This document shows, one piece after another, positions 51,630-59,303 of a stretch of 64,000 nt of DNA. Position 1 is the first letter of the stretch, and each line of letters opens with the position of its first letter. The stretch covers positions 372,001-436,000 of the forward strand of contig CAVYOX010000010.1 in NCBI GenBank assembly GCA_963770245.1. The letters run 5' to 3'. The translations under genes and the position numbers were made by a program. The stretch is from PALSA-270 sp963770245. GTDB lineage: Bacteria; Acidobacteriota; Terriglobia; Terriglobales; Acidobacteriaceae. Below the pieces are notes generated by a model. The model was given only the letters and a program-made list of their open reading frames with translations. It did no database searches and was not told the DNA's origin.

Positions 51630-53714
51630 TTACTGTTTGTTTCCCGATTCTTCTTTGGCCAGCTTGATTTTCGCGGATTCGAGCTTTTTCTGGACCTGGG
51701 CCACGTCGTCGGAGTCGGTTTCCGCGGCGATGGTTTTGTTCCATTCCTCCAGCGCGCGCTCCCAGTGCGCCGCTGCCAGCTTCAGGCGTCCGGTTTTCTG
51801 GTAGAGATCGCCCAGATGGTCCTGCACCGTCGGATCGCTTCCCATATTGTGCTGGGAGGCTTTGATCAAGTTCTCTTCGGCCTGGTCATACTTGCCAAGT
51901 TTGAAGTAGGCCCAGCCGAGCGAGTCGAGATAGGCGCCGTTTGCGGGCTCCAGCGCCACCGCCTTCTTCACGAGATCGAGAGCTTCATCGAGCTTCTCGC
52001 CACGGTCGGCGAGCATGTAGCCGAGGTAATTGAGGGTGGCGGCGCTTTGCGGATTCACCGTCAGAATCTGGCGAAACGTGGACTCGGCTTCATCGTATTT
52101 CTTCTGCCGTTCATAGCTTGAGCCCCGCAAATACTCGACGGTTTCTTTGTCCTCGGGTTTGGTGGCGAGCTGTTCCGCCTTGTCCAGAGCCTGTTCCGCC
52201 TCGGGCCAGCGCTTCAGACGGCTGTACATATTGGACAGCGCGACGTAGACCTCCCGGTCTTCCGGTGCGCCTTTCAGAAGAGCGTGCACCTGACGCAGCC
52301 CCTCCTCCGGCTGACCCATATCCGCTAATTGCGCCGCGTAGACCATCTTCAGATCGCGGTCGTTGGGTAGCTTTTCGGTTGCTTCCTTGGCGGCGGTGGT
52401 GGCCTGCTGCCAATCCTTGGCTTCGCGGTAGGTTTCAATAATCGCGTCGTAGGCACGCTCGGCATTGTCGTCGCCGAGCGTCAGCATCCGGCGGAAGGTG
52501 TCGAGCGCCAGCTGATTGCTTCCACTGTCGCGATAGACGGTGGCCAGCCGCTCGAGAAACACGCCGCGGTTGTCTTTCTCCTCCTGGGTGTAGTTGCCAT
52601 CCGCTTTTTCGGTTCGCTTCAGTAGATCCTTCAGCACCTGAATGGCTTCGTCGTACTGGCCCTGCGCGTGATACACGCTCGCAATGTAATAAGACACCTT
52701 GTCCGAGGAGGGAACGAGCGATTCGGCTTTCTTCAGGTTTTCGAGCGCCAGATCGTACTGGCCGTTGCGCAGATAGATGTCGCCCATGCTGACGTAGGTC
52801 TCAGCATCTTCGGGGTTGGCATCGGCGATGATCTTGTACTGTTCGAGCGCAGCCTCGGTCTGGCCGTCGTTCATCAGGTTTTGCGCCAAGCCGCGGATGG
52901 CATCGAGATTGTCGCGATCCTGTTCAATGGCATGCCGGTAGGCATCGATCGCCTGCTTGTACTGTTTCTGCTGTTCGTAGGTGTAGCCGAGCGCGGAATA
53001 CAGGCGGGCGGAACGGGCGGAATCCGGGATCGAGCTCAGGACCTTGGTGGCGCGCGCCGTGTCGCCCTCATCGTTATAGAGGTAGGCCAGCATGGTCACC
53101 GCCTCCTCGGAATCGGGCTCGAGCTTGATCGCGGTCTTAAACTCGCTCTCGGCCTTGACCAGATCGTGGTTTACTTTGTACAGCCGGCCGAGAAGAAGGT
53201 GGTCATCCACACTGTCGGGTTCGATCCGGACCACCTGTTCGTATTGCTCGATGGCCAGCTTCAGCAGGTTGTCGGAACCGCTGCCCTCCTGCATATCGCC
53301 GAGCGACTTCAAATAGATCCGCCCCAGTAGCTTGTGGGCTTCGAGATTATTGGGATCGCGCTTGAGGATGTCCTGCGCCTGCAGCACGGCATCGCGTATG
53401 CGGCCGGTCTTGACATACATCTCGGCCAGCGCCGAGGTGAGGTACTCAGACGTCGGATCGGCGTCGATCGCCTGCCGGTACTCGTCGATGGCCTTGGTGG
53501 CCATGTCGCTGCGGCCGTACCCCAGCTGCTCCTCGTACATGTGGGCCAACGCATAGTGGTAGTAGGCCGCCGCGCGATCGACCTTGTGGCTCGCCGGCGG
53601 GCTCACCGAACTCGGACTCGCGGTCTGCGGGGTTTGTGGGGTTTGCGGGGTTTGCTGCGCAAACAGGCCTACTGCCAAAAAAAGGACGAGAAAGGGCTGA
53701 AAAATACTTTTCAT
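51630..53714 (-). CDS. Secreted TPR-repeat protein
   Basis: Exported protein of 694 aa composed almost wholly of TPR repeats (about 15-17 motifs), from SEYLTSALAEMYVKTGRIRD to ENLIKASQHNMGSDPTVQDH. The signal peptide is MKSIFQPFLVLFLAVGLFAQ, followed by a QTPQTPQTPQ stretch encoded by a 9-bp tandem repeat. The start at 53714 is chosen over the frame's upstream ATG for signal-peptide placement. It resembles TPR proteins that support export or outer-membrane assembly, but no specific partner is indicated. It is read leftward after purH, with 198 nt between. Confidence 0.88.
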   Translation of the reverse strand: MKSIFQPFLVLFLAVGLFAQQTPQTPQTPQTASPSSVSPPASHKVDRAAAYYHYALAHMYEEQLGYGRSDMATKAIDEYRQAIDADPTSEYLTSALAEMYVKTGRIRDAVLQAQDILKRDPNNLEAHKLLGRIYLKSLGDMQEGSGSDNLLKLAIEQYEQVVRIEPDSVDDHLLLGRLYKVNHDLVKAESEFKTAIKLEPDSEEAVTMLAYLYNDEGDTARATKVLSSIPDSARSARLYSALGYTYEQQKQYKQAIDAYRHAIEQDRDNLDAIRGLAQNLMNDGQTEAALEQYKIIADANPEDAETYVSMGDIYLRNGQYDLALENLKKAESLVPSSDKVSYYIASVYHAQGQYDEAIQVLKDLLKRTEKADGNYTQEEKDNRGVFLERLATVYRDSGSNQLALDTFRRMLTLGDDNAERAYDAIIETYREAKDWQQATTAAKEATEKLPNDRDLKMVYAAQLADMGQPEEGLRQVHALLKGAPEDREVYVALSNMYSRLKRWPEAEQALDKAEQLATKPEDKETVEYLRGSSYERQKKYDEAESTFRQILTVNPQSAATLNYLGYMLADRGEKLDEALDLVKKAVALEPANGAYLDSLGWAYFKLGKYDQAEENLIKASQHNMGSDPTVQDHLGDLYQKTGRLKLAAAHWERALEEWNKTIAAETDSDDVAQVQKKLESAKIKLAKEESGNKQ
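53626..53652. repeat. Three 9-bp tandem repeats in the TPR gene
   Basis: TGCGGGGTT, TGTGGGGTT, TGCGGGGTT at 53626-53652 encode the repeated QTP after the signal peptide. Copy number could vary by slippage without shifting the frame. Confidence 0.75.
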
Positions 53715-53912
53715 TGCAAACCTTCGAATTCCCAAAGTCATAATCGATTTGGATGCCGGACCGCTAGGTGTGGGTGCTCAAAGTATTGTAAACCCTGTGG
53801 GTGGATCGAAACCAAAAAGCCGGGCAGGGACCGGGCTCGGCAATGAATCGGAGGTACAGGAACGAGTGGAACTTTGGCCCGGGGTTCGAATCCGCTTGGC
53901 CCGTGCTTCCAG

Positions 53913-55481
53913 CTAGTGGCGGAAGTGTCTGACGCCCGTGAAGATCATTGCCAGACCCAGCCGGTCCGCCGCCTCGATGACTTCCTGATCGCGGACCGAT
54001 CCCCCGGGCTGGATGATGGCGACAGCGCCGGCCTTGGCGATCTCCTCAACGCTGTCGGGAAAGGGGAAAAACGCATCCGAGGCGGCCACCGTACCCCGGA
54101 GCGGCAGCACCGCTTTCATGGCGCCCAGCCGGCAGGAATCCACGCGGCTCATTTGGCCTGCGCCAACGCCCACGGTCTGGCCGTCGCGAGCATAAAGAAT
54201 CGCATTTGATTTCACGTGTTTGCAGACTTTCCAGGCGAATAGCAAGGCGCGCCGTTCTTCGGGGGTCGGCGGACGCCGGGTGACCACCCGCAAATCGCGA
54301 TCGGTGAGCGGACGGAGGTCGGCATCCTGGACAAGAATTCCTCCCGAGACGTTTTTCAGCACCCATTTTTGCGGGCTCTCGCGGATCTCGACGAGCCGCA
54401 GATTTTTCTTGGATGCAAATCGGGCCCTGGCCCCGTCATCAAAGGCGGGAGCGGCGATCCCTTCCACAAAAAGCTTCGCCATTTCCTCGGCGGCGGCCGC
54501 ATCCACGGCTCGATTCACGCCAATCACCCCGCCATAGGCGGAGACCGGATCCGAGGCCAGCGCTTTGCTGTAGGCCTCGACCAGGGTTTTGCCCGTGGCC
54601 GTGCCGCACGGATTGGTGTGCTTGATGATGGCAGTGACCGGCTCGTCGAACTCCTGCACCAAATCCCAGGCGGCCTGCAGATCCACAATGTTGTTGTAGG
54701 AAAGTTCCTTGCCTTGCAGCTGATGTGCGTTGGCCACGCCGGTCCCCGAGCCGTCCGAGTACATGGCCGCTTTCTGATGCGGGTTCTCGCCGTAGCGCAG
54801 GTCCATGATCTTGTGGAAGCCCAGCCGCAGGATCGGCGGAAAGCCGGTTTCGGCAGGCAGCTCAAAGCGCCCGTTGGCGCTCACTCGCTCGAGAGTCGAA
54901 GCGATGGCGGAGTCATAGGCGGCGGTGGTGGCGAATGCCTGCTGCGCCAGACGCCACTTGGTGGCGGGCGACAGCGCGCCCTCGGACTGGACCATTTCTT
55001 CGGCAATGGCCTGGTAATCGGAAGGCGAAGTCACCACCGCAACATCCTGAAAATTCTTGGCGGCGGAACGGATCATCGAAGGGCCGCCAATATCGATGTT
55101 CTCGATCACGTCCTCGAACTGGGCGCCCGGTTTGGCCGCCGTCTTCTCGAAGGCGTAGAGATTCACCACCACCATGTCGATCGCCTGAATCCCGTGCTCC
55201 GCCACGGCGTTGCGGTGCAGGGGGTTCTCCCGACGGTGGAGAATGCCCCCATGCACCTTCGGATGCAGGGTCTTGACCCGACCGTCGAGCATTTCGGGAA
55301 AGCCGGTCAGCTCGGAAATATCCTTCACCCCGATGCCGGAGTCGCGCAACAGCTTGGCCGTGCCTCCGGTAGAGATGAGTTCGACCTGCAGGCCGGCCAG
55401 CTGGCGGGCAAACTCCACCAGCCCGGTCTTATCGGTGACGCTGAGGATGGCGCGCCGGATTTTCGCCGGAGTCTCGGACAT
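53913..55481 (-). CDS. purH: Bifunctional AICAR transformylase/IMP cyclohydrolase
   Basis: Enzyme for the last two steps of de novo purine synthesis, formylating AICAR with 10-formyl-tetrahydrofolate and closing the ring to IMP. The 522-aa protein has the N-terminal IMP cyclohydrolase (MGS-like) domain with ALISTGGTAKLLRDSGI-type sequence and KTLHPKVHGGILHRRENPLH, and the C-terminal transformylase with KHTNPCGTATG, RGTVAASDAFFPFPDSVEE and QPGGSVRDQEVIEAAD. It is about the usual length. The ATG at 55481 fits. purM, another purine gene, lies 6 kb away on the same strand but not in the same transcript. Confidence 0.98.
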   Translation of the reverse strand: MSETPAKIRRAILSVTDKTGLVEFARQLAGLQVELISTGGTAKLLRDSGIGVKDISELTGFPEMLDGRVKTLHPKVHGGILHRRENPLHRNAVAEHGIQAIDMVVVNLYAFEKTAAKPGAQFEDVIENIDIGGPSMIRSAAKNFQDVAVVTSPSDYQAIAEEMVQSEGALSPATKWRLAQQAFATTAAYDSAIASTLERVSANGRFELPAETGFPPILRLGFHKIMDLRYGENPHQKAAMYSDGSGTGVANAHQLQGKELSYNNIVDLQAAWDLVQEFDEPVTAIIKHTNPCGTATGKTLVEAYSKALASDPVSAYGGVIGVNRAVDAAAAEEMAKLFVEGIAAPAFDDGARARFASKKNLRLVEIRESPQKWVLKNVSGGILVQDADLRPLTDRDLRVVTRRPPTPEERRALLFAWKVCKHVKSNAILYARDGQTVGVGAGQMSRVDSCRLGAMKAVLPLRGTVAASDAFFPFPDSVEEIAKAGAVAIIQPGGSVRDQEVIEAADRLGLAMIFTGVRHFRH

Positions 55482-55628
55482 GATCGGCCTCGGAGATCGA
55501 AAAGAATGGTGCAGGGAAAAATTCTATCAGGAGGAGGGCTGTGCAAGCGCGGAGGGCGCGCCGGGGCCAGGATTTGCCAGCATCGCTGGCGCACGCATGG
55601 GGGAGACCAAACTCGAGCGCGGAAGAAT

Positions 55629-56267
55629 CTAGACCTTCGCCTTGGCTTTCAGCCGTACTTGCCCGTTCTGCATCTCGACGGTGTATTCGACGCTCGGGCA
55701 ACCATACTGCTTGCGGATCTGATCCGTCTTTTTCTGCACGAAGGAGGTGAAGCTGTCCAAGTTGCCGGAGACCGACTCGCCCGCCTTTTTCTTGGCTTCG
55801 GTCAGGGCGTGGTAAAGCTTCACCACCCGGTCTTGCTCGGTGCGCGCATCGGAGCACTGCACGGTGATAGTCGCATCCATCGCGGGCGCGGTCGCAGCCG
55901 CCGCGGCCGCGACCGCCGCCGGGCTGACTCCATACACCGCCCTGCGTTCGGGCTCGTGGTTCTCGGGCCGCACGCCTTGCACCGAGAGCAGCGCATCCTG
56001 AGGACGGCGATAGCCTTCCTCGCGAATGCGGCTCTTCTTGCGCCATAAATCGCTGTAGATTGCATAGCGCTGCGCCATTTCGTTGTAGCGAAATCTCTGG
56101 GCAAAACTCAGCCGCGCGCCGTCGCTGAATTTGCGCAGCATACTGAGCACCTTCCACTCAATGTCGGTGGGCGGCTTCTTGGTGGGGTTGCTGAAATAAA
56201 CCTCGTACTCAATCTTCAGCCGCCGCAACTGCGATTCGAGAACAGTCAATTCCTCGTCAATAGTCAA
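55629..56267 (-). CDS. Conserved hypothetical protein, MXAN_5187-like C-terminal domain
   Basis: A 212-aa cytoplasmic protein of unknown function. Its first third (MTIDEELTVLESQLRRLKIE, then EVYFSNPTKKPPTDIEWKVL and RFRYNEMAQRYAIYSDLWRK) fits a family described from Myxococcus with that domain name, though I assign this from memory of the pattern and am unsure. A central Ala-rich spacer (SPAAVAAAAAATA) leads to a C-terminal basic domain (KKKAGESVSGNLDSFTSFVQ). It lies leftward of purH, upstream in the transcript direction, with no known partner. Confidence 0.75.
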   Translation of the reverse strand: MTIDEELTVLESQLRRLKIEYEVYFSNPTKKPPTDIEWKVLSMLRKFSDGARLSFAQRFRYNEMAQRYAIYSDLWRKKSRIREEGYRRPQDALLSVQGVRPENHEPERRAVYGVSPAAVAAAAAATAPAMDATITVQCSDARTEQDRVVKLYHALTEAKKKAGESVSGNLDSFTSFVQKKTDQIRKQYGCPSVEYTVEMQNGQVRLKAKAKV

Positions 56268-56441
56268 TGGAGATCCCCACGCACCAGTGTAGGGGCTGGC
56301 GCACCTCGAAGAGGAGGTTTCTAACGGCCACGGAAGTGATGGTACGAAAGTAACCTCAAAAAGATGGGAAGGATGGCGCTTCGCCCTGAATGGTTTTAGA
56401 GGGATTCGGTCGGGGACAGAGGAAGGGCGACCGCGGCAGGT

Positions 56442-56792
56442 TTATTTCACCGAACTGGACGCCATTTTTTTTACCATCGCCAGCACCAGCTTGCGGTCGC
56501 TATCATTCAGGTTGACGGAATAGCGGCGAATTTGGCTCAGGAAGCGAACTTCGTCATCGGAAAGCTGGGGCAATCCTTTGGAACCGTTGGTGTGTCCGGA
56601 GTCAGCGAAAAAGTTGGAGAGCGGAAGCTCCATGGCGCCGGCGATTTTGGCGAGGGTGTCGAGCGACGGTATGGTGTGACCGTTTTCGACGCGCGACAGA
56701 TAGCAGCGCAGCAGCCCGGTGCGCTTTTCAATGTCGCCCTGCGACATGCCCCGATCGAGTCGGAAGTTCCTTATGGTTTCGCCAATATTCAT
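56442..56792 (-). CDS. XRE-family helix-turn-helix regulator
   Basis: DNA-binding regulator of 116 aa. The N-terminal HTH reads MNIGETIRNFRLDRGMSQGD, IEKRTGLLRCYLSRVENGHT and IPSLDTLAKIAGAMELPLSN, a standard Cro/C1-type domain. The C-terminal 45 residues (LSDDEVRFLSQIRRYSVNLN, then DSDRKLVLAMVKKMASS) form a short helical tail with no ligand domain. A strong promoter (TTGCCA-17-TACTAT) lies about 37 nt upstream with a palindrome abutting its -35 box, which suggests autoregulation. The target genes are unknown; the GNAT and fabG genes lie upstream. Confidence 0.92.
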   Translation of the reverse strand: MNIGETIRNFRLDRGMSQGDIEKRTGLLRCYLSRVENGHTIPSLDTLAKIAGAMELPLSNFFADSGHTNGSKGLPQLSDDEVRFLSQIRRYSVNLNDSDRKLVLAMVKKMASSSVK

Positions 56793-56828
56793 ATCGGAGT
56801 GTTCTGCCGGCTACCGCAGGATGCGTGC

Positions 56829-56857
56829 ATAGTAACCAGAGTAGTACCATCTGGCAA
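56829..56857 (-). promoter_or_regulatory. Promoter of the XRE regulator gene
   Basis: Read leftward: TTGCCA (complement of 56852-56857), 17-nt spacer, TACTAT (complement of 56829-56834). The spacing is ideal and the expected start, near 56822, is about 30 nt from the ATG. Confidence 0.7.
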
Positions 56858-56873
56858 GGGGAATTTCTTCCCC
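56858..56873. promoter_or_regulatory. Palindrome abutting the regulator's -35 box
   Basis: GGGGAA-TTTC-TTCCCC, a perfect 6-bp inverted repeat with a 4-nt centre, ends exactly where the -35 element starts. It is positioned to act as an operator for a dimeric HTH protein, perhaps the regulator itself. Seen directly; binding inferred. Confidence 0.5.
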
Positions 56874-57022
56874 TGCGACCCATTGTGGAACCTGGCTTGC
56901 GTTCCGAACCTCGGTCGGGCCGGGCATTCCCCGCGATCCCGCCTTCGCTTGTGCGGGGTTCTGCGACCGCAGGCCGATTCCCCAAGCGGAAGTCTCGGGG
57001 CAGGCCTGGGAAGCCGCCGGTA

Positions 57023-57478
57023 CTAAAGTAGCAATTCCATATACATCGCGCCCGCGACCGGATTCAGCCGATAGCTCGCAATCTCCTCGAATCCGAGTTG
57101 GCGATAGAGCGCCACCGCATCTTGCATGGCCGGCTCGACGGTATCGAGCCGCATGCGCCGATACCCCAGGCTTCGCGCCCGCGCCACGACCGTTTCCGCC
57201 AGTGCCCGGCCTATCCCCTGGCCGCGAAATTTCGGGCGCAAATACAGCCGCTTCATTTCGCAGATTTCCCGCTCCAGTCGGTGCAGCGCCACGCATCCTG
57301 CCGCCTCGCCCTGGTAGGCCGCCAGCAGCAGACCGCCCTCCGGCGGCGCGTAGTCGCCCGGAAGCCCTGCGAGTTCCTGATCGAAACCCTGAAAACAGAG
57401 GCTGAAGCTCAGTGACTGGGCGTATTCGAGAAACAACGCGCGCACTTCAGCAACCTGCGCCGGCGACTCCGCCGACAC
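57023..57478 (-). CDS. GNAT family N-acetyltransferase
   Basis: Acetyltransferase of 151 aa with an intact acetyl-CoA site: CEMKRLYLRPKFRGQGIGRA (RGQGIG loop) and LDTVEPAMQDAVALYRQLGF. The N-terminal VRALFLEYAQSLSFSLCFQG is typical of the YpeA/YjgM-like group. The GTG at 57478 begins 26 nt after the fabG stop, so the two are probably cotranscribed; no start codon precedes it in frame within that gap. The substrate is unknown. Confidence 0.9.
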   Translation of the reverse strand: MSAESPAQVAEVRALFLEYAQSLSFSLCFQGFDQELAGLPGDYAPPEGGLLLAAYQGEAAGCVALHRLEREICEMKRLYLRPKFRGQGIGRALAETVVARARSLGYRRMRLDTVEPAMQDAVALYRQLGFEEIASYRLNPVAGAMYMELLL

Positions 57479-57504
57479 GATCGCCAGCCCCGGGATCGGG
57501 GAGG

Positions 57505-58248
57505 CTACCCCATCAGCATGCCCCCGTTCACGTTCAACACGTGGCCGGTGATATAGGAAGCATGGTCGGAAGCCAAAAACACCACGCTATGGGCCACCTC
57601 CTCCGGCGTCCCCACGCGGCCGAGCGGAATCAATTTCACCGCGTTCTGCTTGAAGTCATCGCTCAATGCCGAGGTCATGGCGGTTTCAATGAATCCCGGA
57701 GCGACCGCATTGCAGGTGATGTTTCGCGATCCGAGCTCGCGCGCGATAGCCATGGTCAAGCCGATCAGTCCGGCCTTCGAAGCGGCATAGTTCGCCTGCC
57801 CTGCCTGCCCCATCTGTCCGAAAATGCTGGCGATGTTGATGATGCGGCCCCAGCGCTGCTTGAGCATCGAGCTCATGACCTGCTGCGTGCACAAATAAGC
57901 GGAAGTCAGGTTGGTCTGCAGCACCAGCTCCCAGTCGGCCCGCTTCATGCGCATGACCAGCTGGTCCCGGGTGATGCCGGCATTGTTCACCAGAATGTCG
58001 ATTTTGCCGAACTGTGCGATGGCTGCTTTGCAAGCCGACTTGATTTGTTCTTCCTCGGTGACATCGATTGGGTAGGCCGCTGCATTTCCGCCGCCCGCGC
58101 CGATCTCATTGACAAGTTGCTCTAGTTTCGCTTGATTGCGCGCCGCCACGGCCACGGTGGCGCCGGCCCCGGCCAGTTGGAGAGCGCAGGCGCGGCCAAT
58201 GCCCTGGGAGGCTCCGGTGACCAGGGCAACTCGGCCGGAAAGAGTCAT
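57505..58248 (-). CDS. fabG: 3-oxoacyl-[acyl-carrier-protein] reductase
   Basis: NADPH-dependent short-chain dehydrogenase that reduces beta-ketoacyl-ACP in fatty-acid synthesis. The 247-aa protein has the nucleotide motif TGASQGIG, the NNAGITRD loop, the catalytic Ser in NIASIFGQ, YAASK (the YxxxK pair) and the end HVLNVNGGMLMG, which matches FabG very closely. Family length and motifs are complete. It heads a leftward pair with the GNAT gene. No other fab gene is near, so a dedicated role beyond bulk fatty-acid synthesis cannot be excluded. Confidence 0.92.
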   Translation of the reverse strand: MTLSGRVALVTGASQGIGRACALQLAGAGATVAVAARNQAKLEQLVNEIGAGGGNAAAYPIDVTEEEQIKSACKAAIAQFGKIDILVNNAGITRDQLVMRMKRADWELVLQTNLTSAYLCTQQVMSSMLKQRWGRIINIASIFGQMGQAGQANYAASKAGLIGLTMAIARELGSRNITCNAVAPGFIETAMTSALSDDFKQNAVKLIPLGRVGTPEEVAHSVVFLASDHASYITGHVLNVNGGMLMG

Positions 58249-58432
58249 CGCATTCCCCCTTTGCCACAGAAGCCGGCATTATAACTGCAAGCGAGCACCC
58301 GCGTGGCCGAGGCCGCGGTTGCGGAATTTAGCCGCGAAACCGGTAGAGGAGAGCAGACAGGGCAAACCAAGAGCCGGAACAAGAGTCGGAACAAGAACCG
58401 AAACAAGTACCGTGGTGGAGCTTCGCCCGCGG

Positions 58433-59170
58433 TTACCGGATCCTGCGCAACCGCCAAATCAGGACTTCCAGTTTGCGTGCGAAATGCAAAAGGGGCGGGA
58501 CCTGGGGAAGGGAAATCCCGGCCGCTAAAGCCATCGTGTTGGTTTCGATTTCGGCCTCCGCATCTTCGAGCGGCCAACTGGGGTGGTGAATCTCCGCACG
58601 ATAGACTCGGCCGGCCTTCACCGTATAGAGACAGTAGCGCTCGGCGAGCCAGCGCGCCAGGGGACCGTCGCCACCGGCTCCGAGCTGGCGAATGGGACGA
58701 TAGCGACCACGAAACTCGGCAGGGGCGTGATAGCGCTCGGAATCGTAGCGGACCCATTCCTGCTGAATCTGCGCCGTCATGCGGGCATGAAAATAGGGGA
58801 GCCGATAGAACGCACGCGCCGCCCAGACGGCCCCCAGGTTGGCCGCATCCAGACTGAAGAAGTAAACTCCCGGCTTGCCATCGAGGCTGACATAAGTCCG
58901 GACATTCAGCTCCGGGAAGCGCGCCAGTCCGGGAATGGGAGCCAGTCCGCGGGCGTGAATGCCGCTCATGTGGAAGGGAACCACACCCACCCAGCCCGAC
59001 CCATCCCGGGTGTCGAGCGGCAGCTCGGTTGGGACGAGGCGGCCGAGAACATCGGGCGCGACCCTCCAGTGCGCGAACAGCAGATCGTGCCAGGTCTGCG
59101 CCATCACCCAGGGGCCGGTCGGCAGGGGCCAGGGACGGTGGGCGATCGATTTCAGGGCGGAATGCACCAA
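58433..59170 (-). CDS. DUF2071/YqjF-like protein
   Basis: A 245-aa cytoplasmic protein of the DUF2071 (YqjF) family, with no established function. Recognisable segments are MAQTWHDLLFAHWRVAPDVL, LVPTELPLDTRDGSGWVGVV, PFHMSGIHARGLAP and FPELNVRTYVSLDGKPGVYF, then FHARMTAQIQ. The start at 59170 gives the usual length. It is divergent from the ThyX-like gene, with about 130 nt between, and the fabG pair lies downstream after a 184-nt gap. Confidence 0.9.
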   Translation of the reverse strand: MVHSALKSIAHRPWPLPTGPWVMAQTWHDLLFAHWRVAPDVLGRLVPTELPLDTRDGSGWVGVVPFHMSGIHARGLAPIPGLARFPELNVRTYVSLDGKPGVYFFSLDAANLGAVWAARAFYRLPYFHARMTAQIQQEWVRYDSERYHAPAEFRGRYRPIRQLGAGGDGPLARWLAERYCLYTVKAGRVYRAEIHHPSWPLEDAEAEIETNTMALAAGISLPQVPPLLHFARKLEVLIWRLRRIR

Positions 59171-59242
59171 ACCAATTGTCGGGTTTCAGCGCGGGATTGT
59201 CGAATGAAGCGAATCCCCCGCTCGCCGGTTCCGAGACCGCGA

Positions 59243-59271
59243 TTGCGTAACCTCGAACTGGCCAGTAGTAT
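59243..59271 (+). promoter_or_regulatory. Promoter of the double-length ThyX-like gene
   Basis: TTGCGT (59243-59248), 17-nt spacer and TAGTAT (59266-59271) predict a start near 59278. GGGAGG at 59287-59292 then precedes the GTG at 59304 by 11 nt. Confidence 0.6.
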
Positions 59272-59303
59272 TTCAGCTTCCACTCTGGGAGGTCCGCCAC
59301 GTC

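Noticed and set aside
53884..53912. GGGGTTCGAATCC, a tRNA T-arm-like sequence between purH and the TPR gene
   Set aside because: The T-stem has mismatches and no acceptor, D or anticodon stem can be built upstream; at best a decayed relic.
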